The translations under genes and the position numbers were made by a program. Of a stretch of DNA of 32,688 nucleotides, positions 6,232 to 13,015 are shown piece by piece (position 1 is the stretch's first letter; each line of letters opens with the position of its first letter). Source of the stretch: Pseudomonadota bacterium (GTDB lineage: Bacteria > Desulfobacterota > Desulfobacteria > Desulfobacterales > Desulfobacteraceae); the NCBI GenBank assembly GCA_018821715.1, contig JAHJLN010000443.1:1-32688 (forward strand). The letters are read 5' to 3'. The notes beneath the pieces were generated by a model, which was not told the DNA's origin, searched no databases, and saw only the letters and a list, made by a program, of their open reading frames with translations.

Positions 6232-6468
6232 GTGGAAGATTCAGTCCCCTGGCGAGACTATTTTCAAGAATTTGCTGAGAATGAAGCCGGTACCTCTTTG
6301 GTCGGAGCCAGGCACAAGGAAGGTTTGACTCAAATTCAGCTTTCAAAATTGACTGGTATTCCTCAAAGACATATTTCTGAAATGGAAAATGGGAAACGCC
6401 CTATCGGTAAAAGGAATGCAAAAATGTTTGCCAAGATTTTGAATACAAATTATAGGCTTTTTTTGTAA
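6232..6468 (+). CDS. XRE-family HTH protein (HigA-type antitoxin-like), possibly truncated at its N-terminus
   Basis: From GTG 6232 the protein is 78 residues. The last 55 form a clear helix-turn-helix of the HigA/XRE class: LVGARHKEGLTQIQLSKLTG, then IPQRHISEMENGKRPIGKRNAKMFAKILNTNYRLFL. Members of this class usually have a 25-30 residue N-terminal arm, partly present here (VPWRDYFQEFAENEAG). The frame stays open upstream to about 6151 without an ATG and no good ribosome-binding site precedes the GTG. The start may therefore have been lost or altered by the rearrangement at the hairpin just upstream. No toxin gene lies next to it, so it is either an orphan antitoxin or a stand-alone regulator. 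Confidence 0.7.
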   Translation: MEDSVPWRDYFQEFAENEAGTSLVGARHKEGLTQIQLSKLTGIPQRHISEMENGKRPIGKRNAKMFAKILNTNYRLFL

Positions 6469-6482
6469 CCGTAAAAAAGGCA

Positions 6483-6515
6483 CTCCCTTGTTGTCTGACT
6501 TCAACAACAAGGGAG
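6483..6515. repeat. Perfect 12-base inverted repeat after the XRE gene
   Basis: CTCCCTTGTTGT (6483-6494) and ACAACAAGGGAG (6504-6515) around CTGACTTCA. A-rich tracts flank both sides on the + strand, so a U tract would follow the hairpin only in a - strand transcript (TGCCTTTTTT). It may serve as a terminator in that direction or as a boundary element. Confidence 0.5.
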
Positions 6516-6595
6516 CAAAAAAGCTGATTCGTAAGAATCATATACCATTTATACTATCTTCCTGATTAGTTCAGAGCAAGTCTTTTATACAGGTT

Positions 6596-6700
6596 GCTAT
6601 CGTTTGATTTGCCGGCTGCTGATTCCGAATTAAAAAAATGGTGCCTGTCAGGTCCTGGCCAGGTTCAAGAATGAAACTCCATCAATTTCATTATGGAACT
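6596..6700 (+). repeat. Partial third copy of the leader's upstream box
   Basis: GCTATCGTTT followed about 40 bases later by CAGGTCCTGGCCAGGTTC and AAGAATGAAACTCCATCAA parallels the start of leader A (GCTATCGTTT; CAGATCCCGGCCAGGCCC; AGGAATGAAATGCTATCAA). The hairpins and downstream parts of the leader are absent. It belongs to the 368-base stretch (6469-6836) that has no gene, and it precedes the IHF/HU gene. Confidence 0.5.
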
Positions 6701-6754
6701 TTTAAAAACACAAATCACACACATTTTTCAAGTCTCGACGTCCGAAGCAACCCC

Positions 6755-6784
6755 TTGACAACACCCCTCATAAAATCTTAGATA
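6755..6784 (+). promoter_or_regulatory. Candidate sigma70 promoter of the IHF/HU gene
   Basis: TTGACA (6755-6760) and TAGATA (6779-6784) separated by 18 bases, about 50 bases before the TTG start at 6837. The -35 box is exact and the -10 box moderate. Confidence 0.5.
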
Positions 6785-6836
6785 TCACCCTGATAACACA
6801 ACCAAAAACCAAAAAAAACAGGAGACAGCAATCAAA

Positions 6837-7127
6837 TTGGCCATCACCAAAGTAACAATCATTGAAAAAGTCTCAGAAGAAACCAACCAGTCGCCCTCAA
6901 AAGCAAAAGATACAATCGAAACCCTTCTTGAAATAATGAAATCCACATTGGCCTCCGGAGAAGATATAATGATTTCAGGGTTTGGTAAGTTCTGTGTTAA
7001 TGAAAAAGCACCACGGAAGGGAAGGAATCCGGCAACTGGCGAGAGTCTGGTATTGGATAAGCGGAGGGTTTTGACGTTTAAGTGTAGCGGGAAGTTGCGG
7101 GATCGGGTTAATGGGGATAGAGATTGA
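6837..7127 (+). CDS. IHF/HU-family DNA-bending protein
   Basis: 96 residues in the usual range (90-100) for HU/IHF subunits. The protein starts at TTG 6837, behind CAGGAGAC about 12 bases upstream; the first residues (AITKVTIIEKVSEE) match the normal HU N-terminus, so the rare start is credible. The family signature is complete: helix pair, then DIMISGFGKFCVNEKAPRKG and RNPATGE in the DNA-inserting arm, then RRVLTFKCSGKLRDRVN. The FCV and the long arm are closer to IHF-alpha than to HU. The product bends DNA as a dimer, and an element-encoded copy could support replication, recombination or oriT folding. It overlaps the next small gene by 3-4 bases. Confidence 0.9.
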   Translation: MAITKVTIIEKVSEETNQSPSKAKDTIETLLEIMKSTLASGEDIMISGFGKFCVNEKAPRKGRNPATGESLVLDKRRVLTFKCSGKLRDRVNGDRD

Positions 7128-7390
7128 AGGAGAAAGTAGATCCTAAATTCTATGGACTTTCTCCACAAACGGTATTGATAAAAATCGGGCCGAAAGAATT
7201 TGCCCTGACAGTAAATAGAAAATCCAGAATCATAATGAAAGATGCATTAATGATCCTTAAGAAAGTTAAAATAATAAAAGAAAAATTTCCGGGTACGTCG
7301 GTTGTTCTGGAAACAAATGCTCCTGTTTGTAGCAAATCCATCAGATTTTTACAGGAGAATGGTGTGGACGTTTTAACGAGTGACATATGA
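7124..7390 (+). CDS. Small uncharacterised protein coupled to the IHF/HU gene
   Basis: 88 residues from TTG 7124, whose TTGA overlaps the stop of the IHF/HU gene. The start is uncertain because no ATG is available. The body alternates strands and helices (TVLIKIGPKEFALTVNRKSR, IIMKDALMILKKVKIIKEKF) and ends PGTSVVLETNAPVCSKSIRFLQENGVDVLTSD. This alpha/beta pattern, with an ETxAPVCSKSxxFL motif and a Cys, resembles small thioredoxin-like or Rossmann fragments but matches no family I can name. Translational coupling suggests a role linked to the DNA-bending protein. Confidence 0.55.
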   Translation: MKEKVDPKFYGLSPQTVLIKIGPKEFALTVNRKSRIIMKDALMILKKVKIIKEKFPGTSVVLETNAPVCSKSIRFLQENGVDVLTSDI

Positions 7391-7421
7391 ACGAAATTCA
7401 ATCAAACCTTAGGACTTTATA

Positions 7422-8174
7422 ATGAAAAATTGTTCAAATATATTATTAATCGTTATTATTATTTTAGGTTTCAATAACACCTGTTTAGCGAGTCCGCTGT
7501 CGAACATTATTTCCTTTTTTCAAAGAGATTTAGTGATCAACGTATTATATAAGAATCATAAAAATCTTATTCAAGGAAGTGAAGTATATTTAGCAGAAGA
7601 CCCAAAGAACCAAAAGGTCTTAATAGGGAAAGTAAAAAAAGTCTCTCTGGTTGAGTCTCAAATGTCCAAAGTTGAAATCATTATTGAAAAAAAATATAAA
7701 GAACGAATCTATGAGACCACACCATTTGTTTTAATGAGCAATTTTTTCTCTGAGAATTCGAATGTATACATCCTTGCCATTTCTTCTTTAGAAGAACCCG
7801 ATAAAACACCTTTGAAATCGGGATCTTCAGTAAACGGAGTCACCTTTTTAGAATATAACCTTGCTACCGCTGGGGAAGAACTAAAAAAAATATTGGATAG
7901 CATTAAAAAACAAAACAATGAGCTTCTGAGTCAACTTGAACAATATGTAAACACTTTCAACACTGAAGATTTCTACAAAAAGATGGATGACCTTATTAAT
8001 CAAATTTCAGAATTTTCAACAGAGCAAAAAGAAACTTTTAAAAAGGAGGTTTTACCATCGCTCAGAAAGACATTTGATTCAATGATGGAAAAACTTCAAG
8101 AACAAAACAATATGAAAAAATCAAAGGATTTGGAAAAACGGTTAAAGAAAATAGAAGATCTGGTTGATGTTTAA
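7422..8174 (+). CDS. Secreted/anchored MCE (MlaD-like) domain protein with C-terminal coiled coil
   Basis: 250 residues. An N-terminal hydrophobic segment (NILLIVIIILGFNNTCLA) acts as a signal peptide or anchor. Residues of about 37-145 have the MCE/MlaD beta-barrel pattern: VLYKNHKNLIQGSEVYLAED, then GKVKKVSLVESQMSKVEIII, and a second half with VYILAISS and LKSGSSVNGVTF. From about 150 to the end the sequence is a long charged coiled coil (EELKKILDSIKKQNNELLSQLEQY...). MCE proteins bind lipids in envelope transport systems. A single-domain MCE protein with no permease or ATPase next to it is unusual, so its role here is unknown; an envelope role is likely. Confidence 0.55.
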   Translation: MKNCSNILLIVIIILGFNNTCLASPLSNIISFFQRDLVINVLYKNHKNLIQGSEVYLAEDPKNQKVLIGKVKKVSLVESQMSKVEIIIEKKYKERIYETTPFVLMSNFFSENSNVYILAISSLEEPDKTPLKSGSSVNGVTFLEYNLATAGEELKKILDSIKKQNNELLSQLEQYVNTFNTEDFYKKMDDLINQISEFSTEQKETFKKEVLPSLRKTFDSMMEKLQEQNNMKKSKDLEKRLKKIEDLVDV

Positions 8175-8287
8175 TGTTCCAGTTTTTAAAATGCTGAAGA
8201 ATTAATCACTTTCAGGATAATTGTGAAAGGGAAAACCGCTTATAGAATAAAATATTCGGGACATAACTCGCATATAAGACACAGAAA

Positions 8288-8596
8288 ATGAATAAAAATA
8301 AAAAAATCCCATCTACGATTGCTGAAGCAGTTAATAAACTCCTTTCAGAACTCAGCATCAAGGACAAACACCGAATAAAAAACTCAAGAGAAGAAGATCT
8401 CTGGAGTTTCCACTTTGATCTTGGCATGGCCATCCGGAATGATTTCGCCCTCTGGAAAAAGAATTCCAAACTTCTTGAAAATTGTAAAGAGTTATCAGGC
8501 AACTTATATCTCCATGTTGATGCTGCCTCGGAAAGAATAATCAAAGCTCTCTGGGAAAGATTACAAGAATTTCCTCCACCAGAAATAGTCAGATAA
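8288..8596 (+). CDS. DUF6794-like small protein
   Basis: 102 residues, with IPSTIAEAVNKLLSELSIKD near the N-terminus, then DLWSFHFDLGMAIRNDFALW and ASERIIKALWERL. These motifs (PSTxxEAV..L...L, LHF.LG..IRN.F.LW, II.ALW..L) are those of the DUF6794 family, found mostly as stand-alone small proteins in mobile regions and of unknown function. There is no signal peptide. It converges with the exonuclease gene at 8600, leaving three bases between the two stop codons. Confidence 0.7.
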   Translation: MNKNKKIPSTIAEAVNKLLSELSIKDKHRIKNSREEDLWSFHFDLGMAIRNDFALWKKNSKLLENCKELSGNLYLHVDAASERIIKALWERLQEFPPPEIVR

Positions 8597-8599
8597 CAC

Positions 8600-9295
8600 T
8601 TATTGATTGTTACGGCTCAAATAATGCCCAACTGTAAACCGCAGATCCTCATCCAGATCACCCTGTCCAGATAACCATTGCAGATAATCCCCGGGGATCT
8701 CTCGGAACAAGACTCCTTTATGTTTCCCAAAAGTCATTCTGCTCAATAAAACTGGTCTACTTGAAATATCCATCATTTTATTTTCAACAGCAGCTGGACC
8801 AATATCCTTGGTCATTTTTATGAATAATCTCTCAAATAATTTTTCAAGGACCAGAATATCACCCAGAGCATCATGGGCGTTTGCTTCAATTTTAATCCCC
8901 AGGAAATATCTTAAATATTGAAGGCTGTGCCTGGGTATTTTTCCTTCAGGGTCCAGGTGTCTTGCAAGTTTCAAAGTACAGATAACCCTTTTAGGGTGGA
9001 CACCTTCTTTTTCAAGCATATCAACATCAAATTTAGCATTGTGGGCAACAAGTATATTCTTATCATCGTTTAATAAATTGACCAATTTTTGATGATCTTT
9101 GCTGTCCTTAAACGCTGGTTTGTCTGCTACCATTTCATTTGTAATATGATGGATGCACATGGAGCCAATTGAAATTGGTAATGGCGGTTTGAAAAGTTCG
9201 TTTACAATGGCGCTGGATGCAGTTTTATAGGCAAGTTGGCACAATCTATCGTTTTTTTCAGTGCCGGTTGTTTCTGTGTCGAGGAATATGAACAT
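8600..9295 (-). CDS. DEDDh 3'-5' exonuclease (DnaQ/ExoX-like) with C-terminal DUF3820-like domain
   Basis: 231 residues. Exo I is FLDTETTG (D6, E8), Exo II is AHNAKFD, and Exo III is NAHDALGD with the histidine of the DEDDh subclass, so all catalytic residues are present. These proteins remove nucleotides from 3' ends (proofreading, RNase T, ExoX). The last 45 residues (LSRMTFGKHKGVLFREIPGDYLQWL...) form a DUF3820-like module, TFGKxKG...IPxxYLxWL, which often follows DnaQ-like domains in proteobacteria. It lies at the end of a - strand group of small genes. It could trim DNA ends during transfer or repair; that is inference. Confidence 0.88.
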   Translation of the reverse strand: MFIFLDTETTGTEKNDRLCQLAYKTASSAIVNELFKPPLPISIGSMCIHHITNEMVADKPAFKDSKDHQKLVNLLNDDKNILVAHNAKFDVDMLEKEGVHPKRVICTLKLARHLDPEGKIPRHSLQYLRYFLGIKIEANAHDALGDILVLEKLFERLFIKMTKDIGPAAVENKMMDISSRPVLLSRMTFGKHKGVLFREIPGDYLQWLSGQGDLDEDLRFTVGHYLSRNNQ

Positions 9296-9383
9296 GGTGC
9301 TCCGATTTTTTATATTTATATTGAATTGCTTTTAGGAATATCAGATTTAAACTATTTTATTTTTGCTGTGTCAATGGGCATCT

Positions 9384-9581
9384 TTATTTTTTTATCTCCG
9401 CGTCAATAATTGCTTCAAGAACCTGTGCCGCTGGCCTATCCTGCGTTTTTAACCACGCAATTTGATCAGGCCGTAACTTTGTTGCATATGGTCTTTTTTT
9501 TTCTGATTCGGGTTTTAGAGGCTTGCCTGGCTTATTCCCTGATCCAGGCCTTGCTCCGCCCCAGTTTTTATTTTTTTTCAT
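9384..9581 (-). CDS. 65-residue basic protein with GGARPGSGxKPG start
   Basis: It begins MKKNKNWGGARPGSGNKPGK, the glycine/arginine opening common in small phage and plasmid DNA-binding proteins. It continues RPYATKLRPDQIAWLKTQDRPAAQVLEAIIDAEIKK, which fits a short ribbon-helix-helix-like strand and two helices. The ATG at 9581 sits inside the last codons of the Cys-rich gene, so the two are translationally coupled. A DNA-binding regulator is plausible. Confidence 0.65.
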   Translation of the reverse strand: MKKNKNWGGARPGSGNKPGKPLKPESEKKRPYATKLRPDQIAWLKTQDRPAAQVLEAIIDAEIKK

Positions 9582-9744
9582 ATTTACCTTTCAAGAAACA
9601 AGGCCCTGTTTCGTTTGCATATGTATATTGACAAAGGTTTTTGCAACTTTCACACAGAGAATGAATTTTTTTACAAGGGGAACATGCCTCTTGTGTAACT
9701 GCTTTTCCCCCGCACATTTCACATTTTTCTTTCAGCTTTTCCAC
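9568..9744 (-). CDS. 58-residue Cys-rich zinc-binding protein
   Basis: It is read from GTG 9744 with AAAAAAGGATGG upstream. The protein has ten cysteines: CEMC near residue 8, CSPC, CESC, then C-x(12)-C at the end. This implies two treble-clef or rubredoxin-like zinc sites with a short basic tail. Its stop overlaps the ATG of the next gene (ATGAAAAAAAATAA), strong support for real translation. Function is unknown; small zinc ribbons of this type usually bind nucleic acid or a partner protein. The start could be slightly different. Confidence 0.55.
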   Translation of the reverse strand: MEKLKEKCEMCGGKAVTQEACSPCKKIHSLCESCKNLCQYTYANETGPCFLKGKYEKK

Positions 9745-9817
9745 TTGACAGCCATCCTTTTTTTGATTAAAATTTTATCGCGCGTGGGCCTTTTAATCAG
9801 ACCAGCTATTTTGTAGC

Positions 9818-9842
9818 CTCCCCGGAGTCATGATCCGGGGAG
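9818..9842. repeat. GC-rich palindromic hairpin
   Basis: CTCCCCGGA and TCCGGGGAG, perfect 9-base arms around GTCATGA. It lies between the terminator of the gene ending at 9898 and the Cys-rich gene. There is no T run directly after either arm, so an RNA-stability or operator role is as likely as termination. Confidence 0.5.
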
Positions 9843-9871
9843 TATGGAATTGAAATTTTTTTGGCCCACCT

Positions 9872-9899
9872 AAAGAGGGCTTTAGTTAGCCCTCTTTTT
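9872..9899. terminator. Bidirectional intrinsic terminator
   Basis: AAAGAGGGC and GCCCTCTTT arms (9872-9880, 9889-9897) around TTTAGTTA. The - strand gene stopping at 9898 runs directly into it. The + strand has a stronger T run after the hairpin (TTTTTATTTTT), so it also works in the other direction. Confidence 0.75.
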
Positions 9900-10200
9900 A
9901 TTTTTCAAACCGGCCAAGTGATTTATAAAAATCTATCTTTTTTGCCGTATTTTTTTCAATTACTGCCTTGTGATCATCAACGAATTTTGAAAAGCCGTCT
10001 ACTGAATTAAGCTCGCCGGACTCTATTTTTTCTATCAAGCCCATGCCGTGTTCATCAATAAGGTCGTCAAGTTCTTCACCAAGCATGTCATTTCCAAAAG
10101 CTTCGTCAAGTTCAACCCAAATCTGAGCGGCCTTGATTTTTGTTTCTGTCATCATAGGAACCACTGTTTCTTTTCCGTCTTCTGTTTTGTAAGTTTTCAT
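9898..10200 (-). CDS. 100-residue acidic protein of unknown function
   Basis: The start is placed at ATG 10200, with AAAGGATGAAG just upstream; the 128-codon frame from 10284 would begin inside the promoter. The product begins MKTYKTEDGKETVVPMMTET and is acidic and helical afterwards (IWVELDEAFGNDMLGEELDDLIDEHGMGLIEKIESGEL). It has no signal peptide or membrane segment. A strong sigma70 promoter precedes it and a terminator follows, so it is an independent single-gene unit, which suggests steady expression. The low isoelectric point recalls DNA-mimic or antitoxin-like proteins, but nothing proves that. Confidence 0.6.
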   Translation of the reverse strand: MKTYKTEDGKETVVPMMTETKIKAAQIWVELDEAFGNDMLGEELDDLIDEHGMGLIEKIESGELNSVDGFSKFVDDHKAVIEKNTAKKIDFYKSLGRFEK

Positions 10201-10242
10201 TGCTTCATCCTTTTTATATGTGTTTGTCTTAATCATGGTTTT

Positions 10243-10271
10243 AATATATACCTGTTTTGATATAATGTCAA
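10243..10271 (-). promoter_or_regulatory. Near-consensus sigma70 promoter
   Basis: On the - strand, TTGACA (10271-10266), a 17-base spacer, then TATATT (10248-10243). Both boxes and the spacing are close to ideal. It lies about 45 bases ahead of the ATG at 10200 and drives the acidic-protein gene. Confidence 0.8.
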
Positions 10272-10387
10272 GACTTTTTTTCAAAATCCTTTTTAATAGT
10301 GGGACATCATAGAAAATGGTTAATTCTGGCCAGGAAATATCGATGAAATCAGACTGGTACTGCTAAGCTATTTTTCCCTTTATAAAT

Positions 10388-11620
10388 TTAAGAGTTAACA
10401 GCAGAGATTAACTGGGCATTGAAAAGTCTTGCCCAGGCGTTTACACATGTTTTTTGAATGCTTAACAATGATGTATCTTTTGACCACCAATGATTTGACA
10501 CAAAAAGAATTATTTCAGGATCGCCGGACAAAAAACTTTGCAGGACCGGCCATGTCAAATACGCTTCGTAACAGATTAAGGCGGTTGCCTTTTTCCATGC
10601 AACATCAAACACAGGACAATCAAACCAGTTGATTTTAACATCATCATTCGCCCATGGCCGCCACATCGCCACGGGCACAGATTGTCTTGCTTTATATAAA
10701 ACCTTAAAGTTGTCCTTTTTCATTTCAATAAGGGCATTATAGGTTTTCAGGCTTCCTTTGTTTTCTGGTAGTAAAGCTGATAAAATAATGCTTTGATCAG
10801 GTTTAAGGTCTCGTTGCCATCTTGCCCATAACTGTTTTGTGGATTCAAACCAGATTCCGGCTGTTGTTTCCGGCAGCACTAAGGTTTTAAATGCAGATCC
10901 GCTATATTGATTATAGGTCTTGATAAATTTTTGATAATCTCTTTTGAATTTATCCCCCAGGTTGGAAGGATTACCGGTAAAATTAGTAGTAGATCCTTTT
11001 ATCTGTATGGTGACTGTTGCGGTTGGTCCTATAACCAACGGGAGCAAAACAATAAGCATAACCCAAATGCCGACAAAGGCTTTACCTTTGTCGTGTAGCC
11101 AAACAATTAACCAAATTAAACAAAGAGATAAAAAAAGACCGGCGAAACCGGTTCCTGGAAAAATAACACCAGCTGCGGTCAGTGGATTAGCCCATCCGAC
11201 TATACCCACTGGAGGCAACGTCAAGGCAAAAAATAATAAGACTATTGCAAGATACGGGTTACGCACGTAAGAACAAAAAAAATAAGGTAAGGACTGTATT
11301 AATCCCGCCATTAACCATAGGGCAATACCATAAAACACTGTTGAGCCAAAAAACACGGGGATACCAAAGATTAAACCCCTGGATGCCGCAAGGTGATAAC
11401 CAAGCCCAATTAACCAGGCGGTCATTTTTGTCGGTGCCTTTACCCAAACTACAGGAAGAAAAATAGCCACCGATAAAAAGCTGTCCCAGGCCATTATACC
11501 GATGGCTATGCTAAAGGTGACACATAACAGCATTCTTTGTGTCTCCCTGGAGAGGATCAGTGTTTTTAGAGGGTTTCCCAAAAAGGATTCATCTATATAA
11601 GTTGTTTTTAATTCATCCAT
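10388..11620 (-). CDS. traB: Conjugal transfer protein TraB (membrane protein with C-N hydrolase domain)
   Basis: 410 residues. The first half has about seven membrane segments, including LLCVTFSIAIGIMAW and WLMAGLIQSLPYFFC. Residues of about 200-405 form a nitrilase/apolipoprotein N-acyltransferase-like domain with the catalytic triad visible: E251 in LVLPETTAG, K310 in LYKARQSVP, and C350 in ALICYEAYL. This is the layout of TraB in IncP transfer regions. RP4 TraB is not strictly required for pilus assembly, and its substrate is not settled. It is last in the transfer operon and overlaps traF by 13 bases. Confidence 0.88.
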   Translation of the reverse strand: MDELKTTYIDESFLGNPLKTLILSRETQRMLLCVTFSIAIGIMAWDSFLSVAIFLPVVWVKAPTKMTAWLIGLGYHLAASRGLIFGIPVFFGSTVFYGIALWLMAGLIQSLPYFFCSYVRNPYLAIVLLFFALTLPPVGIVGWANPLTAAGVIFPGTGFAGLFLSLCLIWLIVWLHDKGKAFVGIWVMLIVLLPLVIGPTATVTIQIKGSTTNFTGNPSNLGDKFKRDYQKFIKTYNQYSGSAFKTLVLPETTAGIWFESTKQLWARWQRDLKPDQSIILSALLPENKGSLKTYNALIEMKKDNFKVLYKARQSVPVAMWRPWANDDVKINWFDCPVFDVAWKKATALICYEAYLTWPVLQSFLSGDPEIILFVSNHWWSKDTSLLSIQKTCVNAWARLFNAQLISAVNS

Positions 11621-12162
11621 GTGAGTATTGGTTTTGCTGTTCCTATAACGTTTTCGATGGGGATCGTTCCGTAATACCGAGAATCGTAACTATGTGAGTG
11701 CATGGTTAGAACAAAAAGTTGATTTTCCCGTATAATGCCGTTTGAAATCTTCGGCATTGGCCGATCTTTAGAATCTGTTTCTCTGCGTTTTAGATTCTTG
11801 ACAGGAACATTATTAATTCTGATTGCATTCTGGTGGAACGAATACTTATCCCCGGGCAAACCGTATACAATTTTAAGTAATGGGATAGCATTGTTTTCAC
11901 AGTTGGTATTTTTTTCTAAATATCCCCTTTTAAGTGCAAAATCAGCTATTTTTTTTGTCGGCGTAAACCAAACATAATCGCCCTTTTCAATCCGGGCGAA
12001 TGATTTATCAATTTTCCAGATACCTAATGGCAAAGATGAGGTTAAATTAATTCGGAATCCTGTTTGATAGAAAATGCAACCTGTGATAACAACGATTGAA
12101 AAGACTGAAACACTTATTAAACTCACCTTCTTAAACCGTTTTTTGTTAAAACTTAAGCGCAT
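11608..12162 (-). CDS. traF: Conjugation signal peptidase / pilin cyclase TraF
   Basis: 184 residues. There is one N-terminal transmembrane helix (about 13-31), then the S26-family box INLTSSLPLGIW with nucleophile Ser43, and the general-base Lys97 in PLLKIVYGLPGD; PGD-type and SRYYGTIP motifs complete the fold. In RP4 TraF cleaves the C-terminus of the TrbC pilin and joins its ends, giving a cyclic pilin. A trbC gene is present in this operon, so the same maturation is expected here. It overlaps traL upstream by 10 bases and traB downstream by 13, so the three are translationally coupled. Confidence 0.9.
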   Translation of the reverse strand: MRLSFNKKRFKKVSLISVSVFSIVVITGCIFYQTGFRINLTSSLPLGIWKIDKSFARIEKGDYVWFTPTKKIADFALKRGYLEKNTNCENNAIPLLKIVYGLPGDKYSFHQNAIRINNVPVKNLKRRETDSKDRPMPKISNGIIRENQLFVLTMHSHSYDSRYYGTIPIENVIGTAKPILTWMN

Positions 12163-12890
12163 ATTTTTCCCTCTTCAAGCTGAACAAATATTTGTTCTTT
12201 AAAAATGTTGAGACGGCGTTTAACCATAAATTTCAGGCTTTCGTCTTGAGCAATTTCATTAAATGTTTTATTGGCGGTAAACATCATTTTGATATCTTCA
12301 CCAAAAGTATCAATGCTTTGTTCGGGTAAGATAATTTTTGCTAAAAGTTTGTTCTCTATGGCTTTATAAAATTTATACTCTTTAAGATCTTCATTAAGTT
12401 TTCCAAAATATTCATTGATCCAAAGAACAATTTTTGTTTTCTCGTCAAACTGCTTTGAGATACTGACTAAACCATTTGCTGTTTCTTTAAAGGCCTGTCC
12501 ACCAACAATAGGGATATGGACAAAAACATCAAAGTCGGCCAAAACACTAATAATGTCATTTTCGATAATATAGTTGGATATTGCAAGAAACCCCCCTGCC
12601 CCATTATCAATGATAAAATTTTTATTTGCTGAAAGGATATTTTCTATTAACTGATCAAATATCCTTTCGTTAATTTTGTTTGGAGCGCTTAAAAGGTTAA
12701 GGTGATTTACTTTTAAATTTTTGAATTTTGAAAATGTCGGGTTTATGGGATCAGTATCAATGCAGCACAAATTGCTTTTCTCTTGTAAAAATTGAGCAAG
12801 AAGAGAGGCAACAACGCTTTTACCCACACCGCCCTTGCCTTGCAAAATGATATGCACCTGTTTTTTTATTTTTTTACTATTTATTGTCAT
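12153..12890 (-). CDS. traL: TraL-like ParA/MinD-type ATPase of the transfer operon
   Basis: 245 residues. The deviant Walker A QGKGGVGKS lies at residues 17-25, followed by CIDTDPINPT (Walker A'/switch I) and FIIDNGAGG (switch II/Walker B), the pattern of the ParA/MinD/TraL ATPases. It lacks the C-terminal membrane helix of MinD. In IncP plasmids the matching protein, TraL, is encoded beside oriT genes and has a poorly defined role. Its place next to traF/traB favours TraL over a partition ParA, since no parB is seen. A GGGGAG site precedes ATG 12890. Confidence 0.8.
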   Translation of the reverse strand: MTINSKKIKKQVHIILQGKGGVGKSVVASLLAQFLQEKSNLCCIDTDPINPTFSKFKNLKVNHLNLLSAPNKINERIFDQLIENILSANKNFIIDNGAGGFLAISNYIIENDIISVLADFDVFVHIPIVGGQAFKETANGLVSISKQFDEKTKIVLWINEYFGKLNEDLKEYKFYKAIENKLLAKIILPEQSIDTFGEDIKMMFTANKTFNEIAQDESLKFMVKRRLNIFKEQIFVQLEEGKICA

Positions 12891-13015
12891 TAAGGCTCCC
12901 CTTTTTTTTTGCAGTAGCTTGTTTGAAAAATTTCATATTCCTTCAGAAACCGATGCCTCAATCATGTTTTGAACTAACTCTGTTTTATCCTCCTTCAGAA
13001 TCTCAGAAATTGATT

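Noticed and set aside
5948..6328. 126-codon + strand frame across the foldback and the XRE start
   Set aside because: It runs through the 66-base hairpin and overlaps the better-supported XRE frame; its sequence has no domain and no ribosome-binding site.
9410..9816. Two + strand hydrophobic frames (9410-9631 and 9523-9816)
   Set aside because: They are antisense to the GGARPGSG and Cys-rich genes; the runs of Phe come from poly-A on the coding strand.
10311..10345. CTGGCCAGGAAATATCGATGAAATC as a fourth copy of the leader box
   Set aside because: Only the CTGGCCAGG core and a few As match; too little to call.
10907..11466. Overlapping + strand frames inside traB
   Set aside because: They are antisense to a well-supported gene with all catalytic residues present.
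12153..12890. Partition ParA for plasmid maintenance
   Set aside because: The deviant Walker A fits, but there is no parB or parS-like repeat nearby and the gene overlaps traF in a transfer operon, which fits TraL better.
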